Assembly: GCA_002353225.1 (NCBI GenBank)
Contig: DEJF01000015.1
Location: 1-26,820 of the forward strand
Length of the DNA: 26,820 nucleotides
DNA from: Prevotella sp. UBA2755
GTDB lineage: Bacteria; Bacteroidota; Bacteroidia; Bacteroidales; Bacteroidaceae
Direction: 5' to 3'
Positions within the stretch are counted from its first letter, which is position 1, and each line of letters starts with the position of its first letter. The notes below the pieces were generated by a model. It saw nothing but the letters and a program-made list of their open reading frames with translations. It was not told where the DNA came from and ran no database searches. Positions 23,122 to 26,820 of the stretch are shown here, piece by piece. Made by a program: the position numbers and the translations under genes.

Positions 23122-23244
23122 TTAATCGCCCTCGCCGTCCCACCAGGGTACTTCCCTTGTGGGGTCGCCGCTGCCAGCCAGTAACTGGCACTTGTGTTGC
23201 AGTTCCACTACTCTGAATGATGGCTTCATATATTTCTTTTTCAT
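23122..23244 (-). CDS. 40-residue small protein, Prevotella type
   Basis: The ATG is at 23242-23244, 17 bp after the stop of the secreted-protein gene and preceded by a GGAGG-like run (ATGGAGGACACAGCA). The peptide starts MKKKYMKPSFRVVELQHK, has a Cys and LLAGSG in the middle, and ends in an acidic Trp-containing tail (EVPWWDGEGD). Small proteins beginning MKKxYxKPxxxVVEL with a later AxSG motif are common, often unannotated, in Prevotella and Bacteroides; their role is unknown. The LLAGSG followed by a short acidic tail recalls a leader/core arrangement of modified or secreted peptides, which is speculation. A terminator follows 51 bp downstream. Confidence 0.65.
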   Translation of the reverse strand: MKKKYMKPSFRVVELQHKCQLLAGSGDPTREVPWWDGEGD

Positions 23245-23262
23245 TGCTGTGTCCTCCATTCG

Positions 23263-24429
23263 TTATTTGATTACAACCTTTTTACCATTGTTGATATAGA
23301 TGCCCTTGGTGCTGGGCTTGCCGCTCAGGCGCACACCGTCGAGCGTGTACCATACCTCACTGTCGAAGGTCATCTTGCCCGTCTTGGTGTCAATCTCGCC
23401 GATGGCGGTTGTTTCGCCGTTGCGACTGACGAGGCGCACGGTGATGCTCTGGGGCAGGTCGTCGGTGGCAGCGGCTGAGCGTGTCAAGCCACGTGCCGGG
23501 GCCGGGGCTGATGTGCCGACGTACGACAGATAGCAGCGCATGGGCTTGATGAATGCGCCAAGGGTGAAGCGGACGAACTGCCCGGCCTCAACTGTTGCCG
23601 CGCCGCCAGCCTCGGTGCCACTTTGGGCTGCAAAGCCGTAGTCATTGCTGGCAACTGCCCAACTCTTCCCTTTATACGTGCCGTGGAAATTCCAGGCTGC
23701 ATCCGTCGTGGGCTGCAGCGTTACGACTCCGCCCGTCATGCTCACGATGTTCGGGAACGTCATCGTCGTTTCGCTCGGCATGAACAGATACGGCGTGTTG
23801 GCAGTCAGCGAGGTCACGTTATTTGTACCTTCTTCGCCCGGCTCCTGCATCGTGCAGACCCACTTGTGCAAGTCTTCGTCGTACACCACTCCTTTGAAGC
23901 CATAGAACTTGCCGCCCTCGCTGCCGTTGCAGATATAGTTGAACGGCAGTATCACCGTCGCGGCCTGTGCTGTGTTGAACGGGCGGTTGTAGGTCACGCT
24001 CTTGATATTGCCTACCTCCTCCGTGATGTTCACGCCCACAACGTTGATGCCTGTTCCCTGATTGTTTGTGCCATTGATGGTCACGTCAGCCCTTTCATTC
24101 CAGTCATCGAAGCGGTATTCCACCACTGCGTCGCCGTACTTCGGCGTGTAGTACTTGCCGTTGTAGAGGAAGCCGTTCTTGTAGCCATCCACCATTCCGT
24201 GGTCGGTGGTCGCATTGCCGAGGTTGTCGGGCGCAACGGTTGCCGTGGCTACGGGGCGGCCCTGCCTATTGCCGAGGATGCTGGTATAGTAACAGTTCGT
24301 CATGTTGTAGGTCAGGGTCGGCTCACTGTTTGGATAGACGAACGTGAAGCAGTTGTCGCCCAGCGCGTATTTGCCCGTGCCGTATGCGGCGGTAGGCCTT
24401 GGGTAGAGTGGAGTAATAGTGGACAGGAA
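23263..24429 (-). pseudogene. 5'-truncated secreted/surface protein
   Basis: The frame is open from 24429 down to the stop at 23263 (about 388 codons). The first ATG (24301-24303) lies inside clearly conserved-looking sequence (preceded by YALGDNCFTFVYPNSEPTL), so the true start and any signal peptide are missing. The protein is rich in Gly, Thr and Asn with beta-type segments, and ends WYTLDGVRLSGKPSTKGIYI then NNGKKVVIK, the tail typical of Prevotella secreted proteins and similar to short type IX secretion signals. The upstream end lies beside six 11-bp repeats, suggesting deletion or rearrangement there. The C-terminal 40-residue gene remains linked. It may still be translated from 24303, but export would fail. 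Function unknown. Confidence 0.7.
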
Positions 24430-24431
24430 TT

Positions 24432-24497
24432 AGAGAACATTCGGAGTACATTCAGAGAACATTCAGAGAACATTCAGAGAACATTCAGAGAACATTC
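24432..24497. repeat. Six tandem 11-bp repeats
   Basis: Six units of AGAGAACATTC run without gaps (24432, 24443, 24454, 24465, 24476, 24487); the second is GGAGTACATTC and the others are identical. Each contains GAA-CA-TTC, a small inverted repeat. The 11-bp step is about one helical turn. The array lies between the truncated secreted protein and the divergent regulator gene. Confidence 0.9.
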
Positions 24498-24608
24498 AGT
24501 ATAAGTCATTTGGTTGACTAAGACATCCTTCAGCTGCATTACAAGAAAAAATGTCATCAAAAGAGGTTAAAAATGAGGAAGAAGAGCGGTTCTTCGACAA
24601 TTTTTGAC

Positions 24609-24616
24609 TACCTTTG
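24609..24616 (+). promoter_or_regulatory. -7 box of the TPR-AraC gene
   Basis: TACCTTTG at 24609-24616 lies 23 bp before the ATG at 24640. No TTTG is found at -33. It rules out the in-frame ATG at 24604, which lies upstream of the box. Confidence 0.55.
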
Positions 24617-24639
24617 CAGATGTTATTGAGAACAAGGTT

Positions 24640-26418
24640 ATGAAACATCACGTGTTGAGATATATAATAATGGTAGCAGCCATCCTGCTGGCGTCGGCAG
24701 GCTGCAAGAGTGGTGACGAGGATCATAAGCGTGCGCCGCAGGCCGCGGATTCACTCTACACGGCAGCGTATGCCATGACGTTTGCGGACACAGAGCCGGA
24801 ACGGGCACTACAGCTTATTGACTCAGCCCGGTTGGCGGGCAACCTGTCGGATGTCCGTGCCGATATTCAGCGGGCAAGAGTCTACGGACGGTCGCATGCG
24901 GAAATCAGAACCGACTCTGCCATCTTGATTGGCGAGCGTCTCATGCGCCACGACTCTGTCAAGGCCGACTACGACCTTCAGCTTGACGTGATTGAAATCC
25001 TGCTCGATGCTTACCGATTAGAAAGGGACTATGAGCAGGCCCTGTACTGGGCCACCCGGCTGAGCGATGTCTATCGCGAACACGGCATGCGCCATCTGTT
25101 GTCCTACAGCAATGCCGAGATAGGTGCCCTGATGGTTCGCATCGGGCAACAGCAGGAGGGGCTGGCACGCATCGACAGCGCGGTACGGCAGTTGGCAGGG
25201 CATCGGCATTACACAGAAATGAACCTCGCCCTGCTTTCACTGAAGCGCAAGGCGGATGTCTCCGCAGAAATAGGACACTACCAAGAGGCGACAGATGCCG
25301 CACAGCAGATGCTCGGCATGCTGGATGACTTCGAGCAGCACCCTGCCGACTACTATGACCAGGGCAACACCTACAGCGGTATCACCGTTGAGGAGCGTCC
25401 GCGCTACATCGACTTCTACCGTAGCCGGGCATACTCATTCCTCGCCTTGGCCGCGGCATCACAACACCAGCCCCAGCAGGCCATGCGCTATCTCGACCTC
25501 TACGGACAGACGGATGCGAGCCAGACCCTGCATGGGCGCTACGTGACGACACCGATACTGCATCGCCTTGGACGCTACGACCGTATGCTGGCCATCTATG
25601 ACGAGGTGGAGCAGTCGATGGCGGACGACACGCTGAACGCCAACTTCGCCGACATTTTGCGTGGCAGGGCCGAAGTAGCCGAGTCACAGGGGCGTACCGT
25701 CGCTGCCAACGGTTATTGGCGACGCTATGCCAACCTCAGCCAACAACTGAGCGATTCGCTCCTCAGGGGCAAGGCCCACCTCTTTGCCGCCCGCTACCAC
25801 GCCCAGGAACAGCAACGCGAGATAGAGCAACAGCGAGCCAGCAAGCGCATCGCCAATACCATCAGCATTGCCACTGGCAGCCTCGCCCTGCTGATTCTTG
25901 CCTTTGCCCTGTATGCCTTCCGCCAGTGGCGTATCACTCAGCAACGCAATCGCATCCTTGCCCAGCAGATTACCGAGGCGGTGGAGTATAAGGAGAAATA
26001 CCGTGAGTTGAGCATTTCGGCAGAGACGTCAGTTCATCCGGCTAAACCTAAGTTAGCCATCTCCGATTTCACCGAACTCTCTGACGAGCAACTCTTCCTC
26101 TGCCTGCGTGACCTGATACAGAACGAGCAACTCTTCCTCCAGCCCGACTTCGGCCGACAGTCGCTTATCGACCGCACAGGCCTCACGAAGGAGCGTATCG
26201 GTGCCGCCTTCGCGCAGGGCAGCAACAGTGTTTCACTGCCGGCACACGTCCGCGAACTGCGCCTCGACTATGCCATCCGCTTGCTGAACGACCAGCCCGA
26301 CCTCACTGTCGAGCAGGTCAGCCTGGCCAGCGGCTTCACCAGTGCCGACACCTTCACCCGCAACTTCCGCGCCAAGTACGGCATGACACCCACCGCCTAC
26401 AAGCAGACGAAAGGATAG
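24640..26418 (+). CDS. Lipoprotein-TPR-membrane-AraC transcriptional regulator
   Basis: The 592-residue protein begins with a lipoprotein signal (residues 1-22, ends LLASAGC, acylated Cys22). Residues about 30-370 are a series of TPR-like helix pairs, a membrane helix lies at about 407-427 (GSLALLILAFALYAF), a short coiled coil follows, and residues about 500-592 form an AraC-type helix-turn-helix (LTVEQVSLASGFTSADTF, then YGMTPTAYK). This layout is a Bacteroidetes class of one-protein transmembrane regulators: periplasmic sensing, cytoplasmic DNA binding. Having both a lipobox and a membrane helix is unusual and suggests both ends of the sensor are tethered. Base composition is clearly richer in G+C than in the island genes. 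Likely targets are the divergent secreted-protein locus or the gene at 26595. Confidence 0.88.
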   Translation: MKHHVLRYIIMVAAILLASAGCKSGDEDHKRAPQAADSLYTAAYAMTFADTEPERALQLIDSARLAGNLSDVRADIQRARVYGRSHAEIRTDSAILIGERLMRHDSVKADYDLQLDVIEILLDAYRLERDYEQALYWATRLSDVYREHGMRHLLSYSNAEIGALMVRIGQQQEGLARIDSAVRQLAGHRHYTEMNLALLSLKRKADVSAEIGHYQEATDAAQQMLGMLDDFEQHPADYYDQGNTYSGITVEERPRYIDFYRSRAYSFLALAAASQHQPQQAMRYLDLYGQTDASQTLHGRYVTTPILHRLGRYDRMLAIYDEVEQSMADDTLNANFADILRGRAEVAESQGRTVAANGYWRRYANLSQQLSDSLLRGKAHLFAARYHAQEQQREIEQQRASKRIANTISIATGSLALLILAFALYAFRQWRITQQRNRILAQQITEAVEYKEKYRELSISAETSVHPAKPKLAISDFTELSDEQLFLCLRDLIQNEQLFLQPDFGRQSLIDRTGLTKERIGAAFAQGSNSVSLPAHVRELRLDYAIRLLNDQPDLTVEQVSLASGFTSADTFTRNFRAKYGMTPTAYKQTKG

Positions 26419-26430
26419 CTTTGCCACTTT

Positions 26431-26463
26431 GACAATCCGTCGTTTTATATCCGACGGATTGTC
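26431..26463 (+). terminator. Terminator after the TPR-AraC gene
   Basis: GACAATCCGTCG (26431-26442) and CGACGGATTGTC (26452-26463) form a perfect 12-bp stem with a 9-nt loop, 12 bp after the stop codon, followed by GTTTTCG. Confidence 0.8.
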
Positions 26464-26491
26464 GTTTTCGCAGAAATACCACTGAAACCAC

Positions 26492-26564
26492 CCGATTATT
26501 TGTCTAAAACCATCCGACCATTTGTCTGTGCTCTGGTGAGTACGGACTTTTTTCCCTATATTTG
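26492..26564 (+). promoter_or_regulatory. Promoter with two 14-bp direct repeats
   Basis: CCGATTATTTGTCT (26492-26505) and CCGACCATTTGTCT (26514-26527) differ at two positions and are 22 bp apart. A -7 box TATATTTG (26557-26564) follows; the -33 position holds only CTGG. Direct repeats upstream of a weak -33 element are typical of AraC-type activator sites, so the neighbouring regulator is a candidate; this is inference. Confidence 0.6.
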
Positions 26565-26594
26565 CAACAGAAAATACAAATATAATATAAAAAT

Positions 26595-26820
26595 ATGGAA
26601 TTAACAACATTAATTGTTCTGCTAGCTGTTGCCTTGGTGGTGATGGCCATCGTGGTGGGTGCACTGGTGGTGCGCCTGATACACAAGAACAACGAGCTGA
26701 AGGAGAAGAACGACGTCATCGTGCGCGAGGTGCGTCGCAACCAGAGGCTCATCGACCGTGCCGTGCAGCAGGGTGTCAGCCGTGCAGCGATGCTCTCCGT
26801 TGCCCTGCTGTGCATGGTCG
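26595..26820 (+). CDS. Small membrane protein, partial at right edge
   Basis: The frame opens at ATG 26595 (MELTTLIVLLAVALVVM) and is still open at the end of the window (75 codons). It has a membrane helix at residues about 5-27, a charged helical or coiled-coil segment at about 30-60 (HKNNELKEKNDVIVREVRR) and the beginning of a second hydrophobic stretch from about 64 (RAAMLSVALLCMV). The C-terminus is not visible. It has its own promoter with direct repeats upstream. Family not recognised. Confidence 0.65.
   Translation, partial: MELTTLIVLLAVALVVMAIVVGALVVRLIHKNNELKEKNDVIVREVRRNQRLIDRAVQQGVSRAAMLSVALLCMV

Noticed and set aside
24432..24497. Tandem array as a CRISPR
   Set aside because: Units are 11 bp with no spacers, so it is a simple tandem repeat.
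23623..24504. 293-codon plus-strand frame opposite the secreted-protein remnant
   Set aside because: Codon composition and the His/Val/Arg-rich product are typical of an antisense shadow; the minus frame has the recognisable secreted tail.

Overview
The window looks like chromosomal DNA of a Bacteroidales bacterium, most likely Prevotella or a close relative. The evidence is: (i) promoters of the Bacteroidetes type, TTTG, 19-20 bp, then TAnnTTTG, recur before genes on both strands; (ii) there is a fused fucokinase/GDP-fucose pyrophosphorylase (Fkp), a MurF-alanine racemase fusion, a GSCFA protein, a YfhO-family membrane protein and a lipoprotein-TPR-AraC regulator, all typical of this order; (iii) a secreted-protein tail ending in KKVVIK, common in Prevotella. 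No tRNA, rRNA, CRISPR array or intact insertion sequence was seen.

Layout. 1-9.6 kb is an AT-richer accessory island. It starts and ends with the same 69-bp repeat in direct orientation (10-78 and 9559-9627). It carries small uncharacterised genes (669-1995 and 5443-6808), a probable four-gene operon (2291-5362) behind a consensus promoter and a roughly 210-nt structured leader, a WYL-domain regulator (6935) and a YhcG/DUF1016 PD-(D/E)XK nuclease (8047). The core of the four-gene operon pairs a small soluble/membrane protein with a 523-residue protein that has a nuclease-like N-terminal motif and a glycine-rich membrane domain; this is the best candidate for an undescribed conflict or defence module. 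Two promoters in the island (before 669 and 5443) share nearly the same palindrome, centred 19 bp upstream of the -7 box, so those two gene groups are probably co-regulated.

9.7-22.2 kb is conserved chromosome, all on the plus strand: YfhO - Fkp, then a promoter and a compact CHASE2 - caspase - FecR/DUF4384-like set whose products should act in or face the periplasm, then GSCFA - MurF/Alr with overlapping or nearly adjacent ends. Both GSCFA and MurF-Alr contain short in-frame CTAG-rich insertions in probable surface loops.

22.2-24.5 kb is a scar region. It has a truncated Bro-N (phage antirepressor) gene abutting alr, a 9/12-bp phased repeat array upstream of its promoter, a candidate structured RNA on the minus strand, and a 5'-truncated secreted protein followed by a 40-residue small protein and a strong terminator. 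The truncation lies beside six 11-bp repeats. 24.6-26.8 kb holds a GC-richer lipoprotein/TPR/membrane/AraC regulator and, after its terminator, a promoter with two direct repeats and the start of a small membrane protein that runs off the window.
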